From an uncultured Halomicronema sp. (GTDB lineage: Bacteria > Cyanobacteriota > Cyanobacteriia > Phormidesmidales > Phormidesmidaceae), in NCBI GenBank assembly GCA_937899725.1, contig CALCCA010000112.1:34987-98986 (forward strand): a DNA stretch of 64,000 nt, written 5' to 3'. Positions 16,959-26,873 of the stretch are shown here, piece by piece; the first letter of the stretch is position 1, and each line of letters starts with the position of its first letter. A program made the position numbers and the translations under genes. Below the pieces are notes generated by a model. It made no database searches. It saw only the letters and a program-made list of their open reading frames with translations, and had not been told where the DNA came from.

Positions 16959-19499
16959 TCAAATACCAACGACTAGGCGCCATAGTCCGACCGTCAAACC
17001 CAAAATAGCCAGATGCTGAGGCAGCATGAGCCGCAGGGGGTAGCGAGCAATTTTTTGCGTCAGGATGATCGACAGCAGCGCTCCGACGAGTAGCGCCGTC
17101 CCCTGCAAAAAGGCAATGACTGCTGGGTGCGCGACCACCACCGGTAGGCTCACACCCGATAGACCAATCGTGGCCGCCCCCACAGGCAACACCCGCCCTG
17201 CTTCGGTCAAAAATAACCGCAGATAGTGCGCCAGGGTGCCGGTCAGCACCAGCGGCAAATAACCATAGGCCAGCTCGACAAAGGGACGGGGCGATCGCGT
17301 CACGGCCAGCCGATGCATCAGATGGAGCAAGGCTTGCGCCGCCAAGGGAATCAGGGCGGGTAGGCTCAAAAGGGCGATCGCCACGCCGCCGTGCACCCAA
17401 AAGTTTGCCAAATCAAGCGGCCAGTCAAGCGCGGTCAGCAGCTCCGGCAGGCGATGCAAAAACACCGCATCGAGCAGCAGCAACAGCAACGCCACCTCGT
17501 AGGCGCGGGGTGTATGGGTCGTCCATAGCTCAATGCCTGGTGGCCGTAGGTTGAACTCAACTGAGCGATGCGGGCAAGCTTTGAGACAGGTCATGCAGAG
17601 CACGCAGTCGCGATTTTCTTCTAGCTGCGCGGGATGGGAATAAATCGGGCAACCGCCAGTGTCCTGACCTTCGCCTTTGGCTGGCCCCCCTTTGTAGCAC
17701 TGGTAGGTGGTGCATTCAGCCGAACAGGTGCCTTGCTGTGCCCGCAGCTCCGTCATCGAGAGCTTGGCATACAGGCCATTCATGCCGCCGATGGGGCAGA
17801 GATAGCGACACCAAAAGCGCCGCTCAAAAATTTGAGAAAAGACGATCGCCCCGGCGGTAATCAACAGCAGCAGACAGGATGACAGATAGGCCGTGTTTTC
17901 CAAATTCCACAGCTCTTCCCACAGCAGAATGAGGGCAAATAGACCAAACAAAAACCAGCCGCCCCAGCGATCCGCTTCTTCACGGGGCCAGCGTTTGAGC
18001 GATCGCGGCCAGAGCTTGAGCGACAGGGTTTGCAGCGCTTCGCCGTAAATCATAAACGGACACACCGCACACCAAGCGCGCCCCAAAAACGGGAACACCA
18101 GCAGAATTAGCGGCCACCACCAAGCCCAAAACAAATTGAGCGCCACGTTGTGATCGCGCGTTTGCGGCCCCAAAAACAGCATCGCGTTGAAGAGGGCAAA
18201 GGCGGTGAGCGTTAGCCCATAGTTGATGCGATCGGGCCACCAAGCACTGCGCAAAAAGCGCCGCAGATTGGGGTAGGCATTGAGCAAATTGGTGCGAAAC
18301 TGTTTCTTTTTGCTCTGAGACGGCCAGAGAATTTCTTCGGTCAGCAGACACCCGACGGCCACCTGCGAGAGCGCTCGCGACACCAGACTCTCCAGCTCGC
18401 GCAAATTGTTGGGAAAGTCGTAAGCCTGCAGGCGACGAATCGCCTCAGGGGTCACGCCAATTCGCCGCTGGCCTTTGGCTCGGCTAATCAGGCTGATGTA
18501 GTACTTGACATAGTCTTCAATGTCGGCTTTGCGCACCCGCAGGGGAGGGACTTTAATTTGGCTATTCACCACTGCGCTCAGTGTCGGCACGGGTCGTTCT
18601 GCAATCAAAATAAAACGGGCAGCGCTGGAGCGCTCAGGAGCAGACTCGGTGGAATCGTGGGGAATAGGCCGATAGGTGCCGGTCTTGAGCAGGGTGGCAA
18701 TCGCCCCCACCAGATTTGACGGCAACTCCCCCACATTGTTTAGCACTAGCGTGCCGCGATCCAGCGCTTCGAGCAGACTGGGCTTGCCCCCCGCGCGACC
18801 AAACAGTTCCGCGCCACTGGTTTGCAGGCGCGCACAGTCAACCTGGATGATCGGTTGTCGCCGATAGACCGACCCGTAATGGATGAGCGCGGCAATATTG
18901 TCTTTTTCGACCCCTGGCTCCCCAAAAATCAGCACCGAGCCACAGCCATCAGGGCAATCTTTAAACGCCTCACGAATCTGCTGTCGCAGTCGGGTGGCAT
19001 AGCGACTGCGACCAATCACCCCCCGCCGCGCTTTGGTCACCAGGTACGGCCGCAAAACATCCTGGCGCTCTTGCTCATAGGTCAACTGTGAGGTGACCTG
19101 CCGCAGTTCTGCCGTCACCTGCTGCGAAAACACCTGAATCACGTCGGGATGCGCTGCTGTGAAAACCTGAAACCGTTCCGCTGAGAGATACCAAACTTCA
19201 GAGTCACAGAGAGATAGAACCGTCTTTTCGACGGGCTCATCTAGCAGCAGCGATCGCAAGTTGAGCACCGAACCCGGCAAAAAGCTTCTCGGTAAGCTAG
19301 CTCCAGGCTCATGCTCTAGTCGCCCCGACACCAAGATGTACAGCCCCGTTGGTGCCGTCTCAGCCACCACCACCACTTGCTCGGGCGGCACGTGACGAGT
19401 CTCCAGCTGTTCACTCAGGGCCGTTAGGGTCGCCTGACTCAACCCGCTGAGGGCCGATCGCTCCTGCAGCCAGGTTGCCCGCGCTTCCACCGTCATCAT
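16959..19499 (-). CDS. Fusion: cyclic-nucleotide-type domain, degenerate sigma54-activator AAA domain, NapH-like polyferredoxin
   Basis: An 846-residue multidomain protein; Met1 and Met2 are both possible starts. Residues 1-135 look like a CRP-type sensor fold without a clear phosphate-binding cassette. Residues 160-390 follow a sigma54-activator AAA domain but with damaged motifs. Walker A is GEPGVEKD (193-200), Walker B is LVLNNVGELP (251-260) with Asn-Asn in place of Asp-Glu, and the GAFTGA loop is missing between LFGRAGG and GTL. VPPLRVRKADIEDYV and DFPNNLRELESLVSRAL remain. From about residue 420, membrane helices alternate with cluster motifs: GRAWCAVCPF, RFWCRYLCPIGG and DCVLCMTCLKACPH. 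A redox-responsive membrane role is inferred. Cyanobacteria have no sigma54, so classical activation is unlikely. Confidence 0.87.
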   Translation of the reverse strand: MMTVEARATWLQERSALSGLSQATLTALSEQLETRHVPPEQVVVVAETAPTGLYILVSGRLEHEPGASLPRSFLPGSVLNLRSLLLDEPVEKTVLSLCDSEVWYLSAERFQVFTAAHPDVIQVFSQQVTAELRQVTSQLTYEQERQDVLRPYLVTKARRGVIGRSRYATRLRQQIREAFKDCPDGCGSVLIFGEPGVEKDNIAALIHYGSVYRRQPIIQVDCARLQTSGAELFGRAGGKPSLLEALDRGTLVLNNVGELPSNLVGAIATLLKTGTYRPIPHDSTESAPERSSAARFILIAERPVPTLSAVVNSQIKVPPLRVRKADIEDYVKYYISLISRAKGQRRIGVTPEAIRRLQAYDFPNNLRELESLVSRALSQVAVGCLLTEEILWPSQSKKKQFRTNLLNAYPNLRRFLRSAWWPDRINYGLTLTAFALFNAMLFLGPQTRDHNVALNLFWAWWWPLILLVFPFLGRAWCAVCPFMIYGEALQTLSLKLWPRSLKRWPREEADRWGGWFLFGLFALILLWEELWNLENTAYLSSCLLLLITAGAIVFSQIFERRFWCRYLCPIGGMNGLYAKLSMTELRAQQGTCSAECTTYQCYKGGPAKGEGQDTGGCPIYSHPAQLEENRDCVLCMTCLKACPHRSVEFNLRPPGIELWTTHTPRAYEVALLLLLLDAVFLHRLPELLTALDWPLDLANFWVHGGVAIALLSLPALIPLAAQALLHLMHRLAVTRSPRPFVELAYGYLPLVLTGTLAHYLRLFLTEAGRVLPVGAATIGLSGVSLPVVVAHPAVIAFLQGTALLVGALLSIILTQKIARYPLRLMLPQHLAILGLTVGLWRLVVGI

Positions 19500-19556
19500 G
19501 ATGAGTCTGCCCCCTTTGCCGTAATCTGAGGTCGTCAGACTTATTGGCGTGTCCCC

Positions 19557-19640
19557 ATGATAAATCTCTTCGATCTGTGGGTTCCCTGTGCGTTACTTGC
19601 GTTAATCCTCGGGGCTGCCATCTACTTTGCGCGGCTGTAG
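19557..19640 (+). CDS. Possible 27-residue single-helix membrane protein
   Basis: ATG 19557 to TAG 19640 encodes a short peptide beginning MINLFDLWVPC and ending YFARL. It is almost wholly a hydrophobic helix with a positive C-terminal residue, like the small subunits of photosynthetic complexes. I cannot match it to PetL, PetN, PetM, PsbM, PsbT or PsaM. It is divergent from the fusion gene start, 57 bases away, and has no clear Shine-Dalgarno sequence, so it could be chance. Confidence 0.35.
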   Translation: MINLFDLWVPCALLALILGAAIYFARL

Positions 19641-20047
19641 ACTAACTCAAAATCCGGTAGCTCACGCTCCGCAGTCGTCAGGATTGAGGGCACCTGTCAT
19701 AGGACGATCTAGGGCGCGGGTCTGGGGGTGCGATCGCCGCCGCTCTATGCCATCGTCCCGCTTCCCACGAACGACAAAGATATCAACAAAAGCTGATGCA
19801 TTTACCGTATAGGGTTTTCTCTATGCATGACTGAGGTACTGCCGTTTTCTGACCTGAGATGAAGAGCCTACGGGTTAGAAGGAAAAGGTTTCAGAACGCT
19901 GCTCAAACTTCCATGAGTAGCTTAAACAGGCAATATGCTTTAGGTTCACAACAACAATATTTTGTGTTGCAGGCTATTGACTTTGGCGTAGTACCATGGA
20001 CTTTAAGATTGACAGTATCATAAGCTAGATGCAAGGAAAATATAGCT
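19641..20047. other. Upstream region of ado
   Basis: About 400 bases. The last 150 are AT-rich and likely contain the ado promoter; gatgcaaggaaaatatagctATG gives AGGA upstream of the ado start. No gene or RNA was recognised. Confidence 0.5.
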
Positions 20048-20743
20048 ATGCAACAGTTGGATATCTCTCCTACCTTTGATTATCAGTCTGAAGGCTATAA
20101 AGACGCCTATAGTCGAGTCAACGCGATTGTGATCGAAGGTGAGCAAGAGGCTTTCGATAACTACTGCAAATTAGCGGAGTTGCTCCCTGATGCTAAGGAT
20201 GACCTGCTGCGGTTAGCTAAGATGGAAAAGCGCCACATGAAGGGTTTCCAAGCTTGTGGTAAGAATTTGGCGGTCACCGCCGACATGGCCTTTGCTGAAG
20301 TTTTTTTCAAGCAACTCCATCAGAATTTTCAAACGGCCTGGGCTGAAGGCAAAATCGTGACTTGCCTGTTGATTCAGTCTTTGATTATCGAAACTTTCGC
20401 GATTTCTGCTTATAACATCTACATTCCCGTGGCGGATGACTTTGCTCGCAAGATCACTGAAGGCGTGGTCAAAGATGAGTACATGCATCTCAATTTTGGC
20501 GAAGAATGGTTGAAAGCTAACTTTGAGGCGTCTAAGGCCGAACTCGAAGCCGCTAATCGCGAAAATCTGCCGATCGTTTGGGCCATGCTCAATGAAGTCG
20601 CTGACGACGCTAACGTGCTCGGCATGGAGAAAGAGGCGCTGATCGAAGACTTCATGATTACCTACGGTGAAGCCCTCGGTAACATTGGCTTTTCTAGCCG
20701 CGAAGTGATGAAGCTCTCCGCTCAAGGCTTAGCGACGGCATAG
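20048..20743 (+). CDS. ado: Aldehyde-deformylating oxygenase (alkane synthase)
   Basis: A 231-residue ferritin-like di-iron enzyme that turns C16/C18 fatty aldehydes into C15/C17 alkanes and formate, using oxygen and reduced ferredoxin. All six metal ligands are present at the standard positions: Glu32, Glu60, His63, Glu115, Glu144 and His147, within MEKRHMKGF and VKDEYMHL. The length equals that of the characterised enzymes. It lies just upstream of aar, which makes its aldehyde substrate. A terminator between them suggests separate transcripts with possible readthrough. Confidence 0.98.
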   Translation: MQQLDISPTFDYQSEGYKDAYSRVNAIVIEGEQEAFDNYCKLAELLPDAKDDLLRLAKMEKRHMKGFQACGKNLAVTADMAFAEVFFKQLHQNFQTAWAEGKIVTCLLIQSLIIETFAISAYNIYIPVADDFARKITEGVVKDEYMHLNFGEEWLKANFEASKAELEAANRENLPIVWAMLNEVADDANVLGMEKEALIEDFMITYGEALGNIGFSSREVMKLSAQGLATA

Positions 20744-20782
20744 GCTGCTGATTAGCAGTCGGCTCCTCAGCATCAATTAGGC

Positions 20783-20829
20783 AAAGGCATGACTCTGGTG
20801 GCACAAGCTAGCCTCGGGTCATGCCTTTT
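20783..20829 (+). terminator. Terminator between ado and aar
   Basis: An 11-bp perfect stem AAAGGCATGAC / GTCATGCCTTT with a 24-base loop, running into TTTT. It starts 40 bases after the ado stop. It implies that aar has its own promoter in the 320 bases that follow. Confidence 0.8.
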
Positions 20830-21152
20830 CTGTAGTGCTGGATGTTCTCCGTACCGATCATGAATCGGCCTCGCCGCTCACCGGGTGAATGCGACCCAGA
20901 AGACTCTCTGGCGCGGGCGATCGCCTGACTCAGCCATACAGTAGACCCGATCACGGCTTGATCTGAGAGGCCGACGTAGCTTTAAAGCGTCAGATCGGGC
21001 AGCTTAGCTTGTAGAATCCTTGATATTCCGCCTTGCGCCTAAAACCTCTTACAGTAACTTTGATGATTTAGGTGCAGCTTGAGATATCTTGCGAAAGCTA
21101 AACGCTTTTGCAGGTTTTGCATTCCCTTTTGAGGTGACAACGCAGGATCACG
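20830..21152. other. Upstream region of aar
   Basis: About 320 bases between the ado terminator and aar, without a gene. The final 100 bases are AT-rich (taactttgatgattta) and likely carry the aar promoter. No element was identified with certainty. Confidence 0.45.
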
Positions 21153-22205
21153 ATGTTTGGCCTAATTGGACATTTAACAAGTATCGACCACGCACAATCC
21201 GTAGCCCGCGATTTGGGATATCCCGAATATGCCGATCAGGGGTTGGATTTTTGGTGTAGTGCCCCGCCACAAATTGTGGACACGATTAAGGTAACGAGCG
21301 CGACCGGACAAACCATTGAAGGGTTTTATGTCGAGTCCTGCTTTTTGCCTGAGATGTTGGCGGCTCGCCGCATCAAAACAGCGGCTCGCAAAGTGATCAA
21401 TGCGATGGCGCACGCCCAAAAGAACGGCATTGATATCACCGCGCTAGGCGGGTTCTCATCGATTATTTTTGAGAATTTTAATTTGCATCAGATGAAGCAG
21501 GTGCGCAACGTTTCCCTAGAGTTTGAGCGGTTTACCACGGGCAACACCCACACGGCTTACATTATTTGTCGACAAATTGAGGCGGCATCGCAAAAGCTAG
21601 GCATCAATTTATCCGAGGCCAAAGTTGCGGTCTGTGGCGCGACCGGTGATATCGGCAGTGCCGTTTGCCGCTGGTTAGATGCCCGCACCGATGCCAAAGA
21701 GCTGCTGCTAATTGCCCGCAACCAAGAACGGCTGAAAAATCTGCAGCAAGAGCTCGGGCGCGGCACTATTTCCACGGATATCGAATCGGCGCTGGCCCAA
21801 GCCGATGTCGTGGTCTGGGTGGCCAGCATGGCCAAGGGCATCGAAATCGATCCGCAGATCCTCAAGCGGCCTTGCCTGATGATTGATGGTGGCTATCCCA
21901 AAAATTTAGATAGCCACTTCAACGCCGAGGGCATTCACGTCTTAAAGGGCGGCATCGTTGAGCACTCTCTAGACATTGACTGGCGCATCATGAGCATCGT
22001 CAATATGGATGTGCCCGCCCGGCAGCTGTTTGCCTGTTTTGCTGAGTCGATGCTGCTGGAATTTGAGAAGTGGTATACCAACTTTTCTTGGGGACGCAAT
22101 CAAATCACCCTGGAGAAGATGGATCTGATTGGTCAAGCTTCAGTCAGGCACGGCTTTAGGCCCTTGCTCAACCTCAACGCCACACCGTTGACCTCGGAAG
22201 CTTAA
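21153..22205 (+). CDS. aar: Long-chain acyl-[acyl-carrier-protein] reductase
   Basis: A 350-residue NADPH-dependent reductase that converts acyl-ACP to fatty aldehyde for Ado. The N-terminus [15 protein letters not shown] is diagnostic. The nucleotide loop [10 protein letters not shown] is at residues 161-170. The catalytic cysteine of the thioester intermediate is Cys295, in [10 protein letters not shown]. The C-terminal [18 protein letters not shown] stretch is also conserved. It is followed by accA, the SDR gene and folE, the usual cyanobacterial order. Confidence 0.98.
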   Translation: MFGLIGHLTSIDHAQSVARDLGYPEYADQGLDFWCSAPPQIVDTIKVTSATGQTIEGFYVESCFLPEMLAARRIKTAARKVINAMAHAQKNGIDITALGGFSSIIFENFNLHQMKQVRNVSLEFERFTTGNTHTAYIICRQIEAASQKLGINLSEAKVAVCGATGDIGSAVCRWLDARTDAKELLLIARNQERLKNLQQELGRGTISTDIESALAQADVVVWVASMAKGIEIDPQILKRPCLMIDGGYPKNLDSHFNAEGIHVLKGGIVEHSLDIDWRIMSIVNMDVPARQLFACFAESMLLEFEKWYTNFSWGRNQITLEKMDLIGQASVRHGFRPLLNLNATPLTSEA

Positions 22206-22222
22206 TCCACTGGTCGATCGCG

Positions 22223-22258
22223 ATGAGTTTGCAGTGACTGCGATTGCTGCAAACTCAT
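22223..22258. repeat. Perfect 12-bp inverted repeat after aar
   Basis: ATGAGTTTGCAG and CTGCAAACTCAT are separated by 12 bases, starting 18 bases after the aar stop. There is no T tract, so it is either a weak terminator, an mRNA 3'-end stabiliser or a dispersed palindrome. Confidence 0.65.
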
Positions 22259-22564
22259 GGTTATGGTCTGCGCGGGTGATGCCGGCGAATAGCCAGATGA
22301 GCGCTCCCTCCCTACGTTAGTCACTCTGAGCGGCGTTGAGCGGTTGGGGTTGCCTACCTTGATGGCGAGTTGATTCTGCCGCCTGAGCAAGCCTGTGGTT
22401 GCGGGGCGATCGCTACGAGCGTCCGCGCTCGCAAGGGGAATCATCGCGGAAAGGAAATCAAGAACCGCTATGCTTACTAGATAGAGAAGTGGGTGCCTGC
22501 CGACTGTGGCCGTTTAGCACTTGTGGGGAGCCCACTTTATCTTTGCCCCGCTGTAGCTGAAATT

Positions 22565-23563
22565 ATGCCGACGACTCAACGCAAAACGATCCTCCTAGAC
22601 TTTGAAAAACCCCTTGTGGAACTAGAGGATCGGATTAGTCAGATTAGAGATCTTGCTGAAGACAATGATGTTGATGTCTCAACCCAACTGCGGCAGTTAC
22701 AAACCCGTGCTGATCAGCTGCGTCAGGAGATCTTTGCCAGCTTGACTCCTGCTCAACGGTTACAGGTGGCGCGTCATCCGCGGCGGCCGAGCACCCTCGA
22801 TTACATTCAAGCTGTGAGCGACGAGTGGATTGAGCTGCATGGCGATCGCGGTTCGGGCAAAGATGACCCCGCCCTAGTCGGTGGCATCGCTCGGTTTGAA
22901 GGGCGCCCTGTCGTTATGCTGGGGCATCAAAAAGGCCGTGACACCAAAGACAATGTGGCCCGCAATTTTGGTATGGCCTCCCCCGGTGGCTATCGCAAGG
23001 CCATGCGCCTGATGGCCCATGCCAACCATTTCAACATGCCGATTTTTGCCTTTATCGATACGCCAGGCGCTTTTCCCGGCTATGAAGCGGAAGAAATGGG
23101 GCAGGGTGAAGCGATCGCCTACAACCTGCGAGAAATGTTTTCCCTTGACGTGCCGATTATTTGCACCGTCATTGGTGAAGGAGGCTCCGGTGGGGCGTTA
23201 GGCATTGGCGTGGGCGATCGCCTGATGATGTTTGAGCATGCCGTCTACACCGTCGCTAGCCCAGAAGCTTGTGCGGCCATTTTGTGGAAAGATGCGGGCC
23301 GCGCCAGCGAAGCCGCGGAGGCGCTCAAAATCACGGCCACCGACCTCAAGAATTTAGGCATTTTAGACGTCCTTTTACCAGAGCCCCTCGGCGGTACTCA
23401 TGCGGATCCGCTCAGGGCGACGCAAATTTTGAAGGATGCGCTGCGCGAAAATTTAGAGATGTTGCTGACGCTGGCCCCGGCTGAGCGGCGTGACCGGCGC
23501 TATCGAAAATTCCGAGATATTGGAGTCTTTACGGAAACGGCGCAAAATGGCCAGGTTTCTTAG
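22565..23563 (+). CDS. accA: Acetyl-CoA carboxylase carboxyltransferase subunit alpha
   Basis: A 332-residue protein from ATG 22565 ([14 protein letters not shown]); the frame is open to 22493, but the extra residues are not part of the family. It transfers carboxyl from biotin to acetyl-CoA to give malonyl-CoA, the first step of fatty-acid synthesis, together with AccD. The oxyanion and CoA loops are visible: [21 protein letters not shown] and [17 protein letters not shown], then [14 protein letters not shown]. Its place after aar ties fatty-acid supply to alkane synthesis. Confidence 0.98.
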   Translation: MPTTQRKTILLDFEKPLVELEDRISQIRDLAEDNDVDVSTQLRQLQTRADQLRQEIFASLTPAQRLQVARHPRRPSTLDYIQAVSDEWIELHGDRGSGKDDPALVGGIARFEGRPVVMLGHQKGRDTKDNVARNFGMASPGGYRKAMRLMAHANHFNMPIFAFIDTPGAFPGYEAEEMGQGEAIAYNLREMFSLDVPIICTVIGEGGSGGALGIGVGDRLMMFEHAVYTVASPEACAAILWKDAGRASEAAEALKITATDLKNLGILDVLLPEPLGGTHADPLRATQILKDALRENLEMLLTLAPAERRDRRYRKFRDIGVFTETAQNGQVS

Positions 23564-23916
23564 GCCCCGACAAAATTTCACTTCAGGGCAGGCTGTTATG
23601 ATAGGCAAGGCAAAAATGAGACGCCGCCAAAAGAGCTTTACATTTGTTAATATTGGTCGTGTGAACAATATTTGAGGCATTTGCACGGAACGGTGGCAGC
23701 AATTAGGCGTACTACGGGAGTGGCCATATTTGCTGACTCAGGGCTCACAACTAGACGACAGCGCTATCGGTTAACAGCAGTGAGGCGCCCAGTTCGGTTG
23801 TTTTTAGCCTTTCTTCAGACGTTCCTCAGATTAATCTGACAGTCTCAGGAATAGCGAGCCTCTCGCTGACGCTACAGTTTTAATCAGCCAGCATTTTTTG
23901 GACATTGGGTTTATTC
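23564..23916. other. Spacer between accA and SDR gene
   Basis: About 350 bases, with no gene or hairpin recognised. It probably holds a promoter for the SDR gene. Confidence 0.4.
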
Positions 23917-24642
23917 ATGAATTCTGAAACGCGACAGCGGGCGCTCATTACCGGTGCCAGTAGCGGAATTGGGCGCGAAACGGCGATCGCGTTTGCCCAG
24001 GCTGGTATGGATGTTGCCTTGGTCGCTCGCTCTCAAGATAAGCTCCAGGCATTGGCCTCAGAGTTGGCAGAGCTGGGGGTCAACGCGAAAACCTACGTGA
24101 TTGACCTCAGTCAAATTGACGCGTTAAAGACGGCCCTGCAAAGTTTGCTTGCTGATTTCGGAGCCGTCAGCATTTTGGTCAACAACGCGGGTATGGGCTA
24201 CACCGGCTCACTGGCCGATATGCCGCTGGAGGACTGGCAAACCCTGATGGATTTGAATTTGACGAGCGCTTTATTGACGATGCAGGCGGTGATTCCGGCC
24301 ATGCGGACGCAGGGCCACGGCATCATTTTGAATGTGGCCTCCATCGCGGCTCATAACGCTTTCCCCACGTGGGGAGCCTACAGCGCCAGCAAAGCTGGAT
24401 TGGTGACCCTCTCCCGCGTTCTGGGCGCTGAAGAAAACGAACATGGCATTCGCGTCATGACCGTGTCTCCTGGCGCGGTAAATACCCCGCTATGGGATAC
24501 CGAGACGGTACAGGCAGATTTTGAGCGATCGCACATGCTGACCCCAGCGATCGTGGCCCAAACCATCCTCCATGCTGTCCAACTTCCAGATTCCGCTGTC
24601 ATCAACGAAATCACGCTGATGCCTAGTGGTGGTGCCCTCTGA
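23917..24642 (+). CDS. Short-chain dehydrogenase/reductase (SDR)
   Basis: A 241-residue classical SDR from ATG 23917; an in-frame TTG 12 bases upstream is a poorer start. The cofactor loop is TGASSGIGRE, the NNAGMGYTG motif follows, and the catalytic set is Ser (NVASIAAH), Tyr and Lys (YSASKAG). The end VINEITLMPSGG is usual for this subgroup. The gene is conserved next to accA, aar and ado in cyanobacteria, but its substrate is not known. A ketoacyl-ACP or lipid-linked substrate is only an inference from context. Confidence 0.92.
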   Translation: MNSETRQRALITGASSGIGRETAIAFAQAGMDVALVARSQDKLQALASELAELGVNAKTYVIDLSQIDALKTALQSLLADFGAVSILVNNAGMGYTGSLADMPLEDWQTLMDLNLTSALLTMQAVIPAMRTQGHGIILNVASIAAHNAFPTWGAYSASKAGLVTLSRVLGAEENEHGIRVMTVSPGAVNTPLWDTETVQADFERSHMLTPAIVAQTILHAVQLPDSAVINEITLMPSGGAL

Positions 24643-24711
24643 TCGGTCGTTTTTCAGCGATCAAGGGGCGAGTTTTCCATTGCTACTGTGTAGAGTTACC
24701 ACTGATTTAAT

Positions 24712-25434
24712 ATGACTACTGTTTCTTCCAACGCCAACAATGGCGCAAATTTGTCGACCACATCGGATGATCTTGACCTGCGGCAGTCGGGCGCTCCGGT
24801 GATTCGCCCTGATCGCAACACCGCCCACGGCCAAAGCACCAACGCCAAGCCCGTGTCTGATGAAGACCAACTGGCCATGATGGACTCGGTGCGGACGATG
24901 TTATTGTCGCTGGGTGAAGACCCCGATCGCGAGGGGCTGCTCAAAACGCCCAAGCGCGTCGCTGAAGCGATGCGATTTTTGACCAGTGGCTATAGTCAGT
25001 CGCTCGATGAATTGGTCAACAATGCCATCTTTGACGAAGGTCACAACGAAATGGTGCTGGTGCGAGACATTAATCTATTTAGCCTGTGTGAGCACCACAT
25101 GCTCCCCTTCATGGGTCGCGCGCACGTGGCGTATATTCCCAAACAGCGGGTGGTTGGGCTGAGCAAGCTGGCCCGCATTGTGGAAATGTATTCCCGCCGT
25201 TTGCAGGTACAAGAGCGTCTGACTCGTCAAGTTGCAGAAGCGATTCAAACCGTTCTGGATCCGCAAGGCGTCGCGATCGTGGTTGAGGCTAGCCACATGT
25301 GCATGTCGATGCGCGGTGTGCAAAAGCCGGGCTCTTGGACGGTCACCAGTGCCATGTTGGGCTGTTTTCAAGAAGATTCTAAAACCCGTGAAGAATTTCT
25401 CAGCCTCGTTCGTCATCAGCCCTCACTGTTTTAG
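24712..25434 (+). CDS. folE: GTP cyclohydrolase I
   Basis: A 240-residue type I enzyme that makes dihydroneopterin triphosphate from GTP for folate and pterins. Zinc ligands are Cys and His in SLCEHHM and the Cys of [10 protein letters not shown]. Further motifs are [30 protein letters not shown] and [10 protein letters not shown]. The first 60 residues are a variable, low-complexity extension. It is the last gene of the conserved ado-aar-accA-SDR-folE block and is followed by a hairpin. Confidence 0.96.
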   Translation: MTTVSSNANNGANLSTTSDDLDLRQSGAPVIRPDRNTAHGQSTNAKPVSDEDQLAMMDSVRTMLLSLGEDPDREGLLKTPKRVAEAMRFLTSGYSQSLDELVNNAIFDEGHNEMVLVRDINLFSLCEHHMLPFMGRAHVAYIPKQRVVGLSKLARIVEMYSRRLQVQERLTRQVAEAIQTVLDPQGVAIVVEASHMCMSMRGVQKPGSWTVTSAMLGCFQEDSKTREEFLSLVRHQPSLF

Positions 25435-25546
25435 TCAAGGATGGCGCTGAAGACAGCCTCTCTACACAGGATGATTCAGAACAGGATGATTCAGAGTATG
25501 GCGATTCAGCGCTGTTAATTGATTTCTAAGGTTGAGGACATTCACC

Positions 25547-25582
25547 AAAGCGGCAGGGCGGCGATCGCTGCCCTGCCGCTTT
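25547..25582 (+). terminator. Hairpin terminator after folE
   Basis: A 13-bp perfect stem AAAGCGGCAGGGC / GCCCTGCCGCTTT whose loop contains GCGATCGC. The T tract is short (three T), so it could be bidirectional or act only as an mRNA end hairpin. It closes the folE transcription unit. Confidence 0.7.
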
Positions 25583-26123
25583 AGGGAGCGCTCGGGACTG
25601 AGCAATCTGTCTCGACCTATGGTCAGATAATAACAAGCTGCCCTTTGATTAAATTATTCGGAATTGCCGAAATAGTTATCTGATTAGCCTTTCACTGCCA
25701 TCGGCTGGCCTTGTCCGCAGGAGATGACGGCCTCTGTAGGCTACGGGCTACTCTCCGAATCACGGCTGTGCGTCTAGTCCTCCACGGCAGCAGTAAGACA
25801 ACTATGCCAGTTCTTTGGCCCCCTTTGCCCCCACGGCTCCCTAGCCATCGGTAATGATTGCGCAGTCTACTCGTGCCCTGCTCGCCAAGGATGTCGTGAT
25901 GGCACCGCTCATGCCCTGTCCCTAAGTGTTGTGGCTATGCCTGTTCTCGCAGGGTGATCGGCGATCGACTACATCAATGCTATCCCTGAGAGATATGTAA
26001 AGAGGTATTAACTTTTAGGCCGAATGGTAAGTGTTTACGCGGCATAATTAAGCTTAGATTAGGTTTAGTTGCCGCATCCTACCGTCAGCTCTTCAGTATT
26101 CACTCGCACGCCAGCCTTCCTTC
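25583..26123. other. Gene-free stretch before DUF1997 gene
   Basis: About 540 bases, AT-rich near 25620-25690 and 25980-26070. It presumably carries the promoter of the following gene. Nothing else was recognised. Confidence 0.4.
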
Positions 26124-26693
26124 ATGCTTCGTCTTTCTTCTCAACAGACTGTAAATATGCAGATCGCTCAGCGCTCTGTCCCGTTACATCATTACTTGAA
26201 GCAGCCTCGGCGTTTAGTGCATGCCCTGATGAACCCGAGCCAGGTTGATCAGCTGAGCCGCAATACTTTTCGGTTTCGGCTACGAGGGTTTCAGTTTTTG
26301 ATGCTGAATATTCGACCAGTCGTCGATCTGCAGATTGATGCTAGTCAAGACCATGTGCTGCGCGTGCGCTCGGTCGGCTGCAAAATTCAGGGCAATGACT
26401 TTGTCGACAGACAATTTGCCCTCAAGTTGACCGGCATTCTGCAGCTAACCGAGCGCCATGGCTTTACCCAGTTAACGGGTGAGGTCAAGCTCGACATTGC
26501 CGTGGGGCTACCGCCAATGTTGCAGTTGACTCCGTACGCCATTTTAGAAACGACGGGTAACCAAATTCTGAAAGGGGTGCTGATGACGATCAAGCAGCGG
26601 TTGATGCGTCAGCTCGCCGCTGATTATGAACGTTGGAGCAAGCAGCAGCCGCTTCTCGTGACCTCAGATTTTGCCTTAGGCACCCAGAGCTAA
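26124..26693 (+). CDS. DUF1997 family protein
   Basis: A 189-residue protein of the DUF1997 family, found in cyanobacteria and plant plastids and of unknown function. Matching features are PLHHYLKQPRRLVHALM, RFRLRGFQFLMLNIRPVVDL and the C-terminal LEATGN-like ILETTGNQILKGVLMTIKQRL. It looks like a soluble, possibly lipid- or membrane-associated barrel. The start is uncertain: Met1 (26124) and an internal Met (residue 12, MQIAQRSV) both fit. A terminator follows. Confidence 0.85.
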   Translation: MLRLSSQQTVNMQIAQRSVPLHHYLKQPRRLVHALMNPSQVDQLSRNTFRFRLRGFQFLMLNIRPVVDLQIDASQDHVLRVRSVGCKIQGNDFVDRQFALKLTGILQLTERHGFTQLTGEVKLDIAVGLPPMLQLTPYAILETTGNQILKGVLMTIKQRLMRQLAADYERWSKQQPLLVTSDFALGTQS

Positions 26694-26750
26694 TCGGGGC
26701 CGGAGTGGTGGGCGATCGCGGTTACCCACCTTAATCTTCTCTTGGTCATT

Positions 26751-26786
26751 TGCGATTGTTTTTTAACTTGAAAACAATCGCATTTT
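26751..26786 (+). terminator. Terminator after DUF1997 gene
   Basis: A 12-bp perfect stem TGCGATTGTTTT / AAAACAATCGCA with an 8-base loop, ending in TTTT. It separates this gene from the deacetylase fusion gene. Confidence 0.8.
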
Positions 26787-26873
26787 AGGCCGCAGAGACG
26801 GTGTCTTCTGCATAATATTTGCTTAAATGAGCACAGCTACGGTGGTCTTGGTTGTTGGGGAGTGGTCAGGTTT

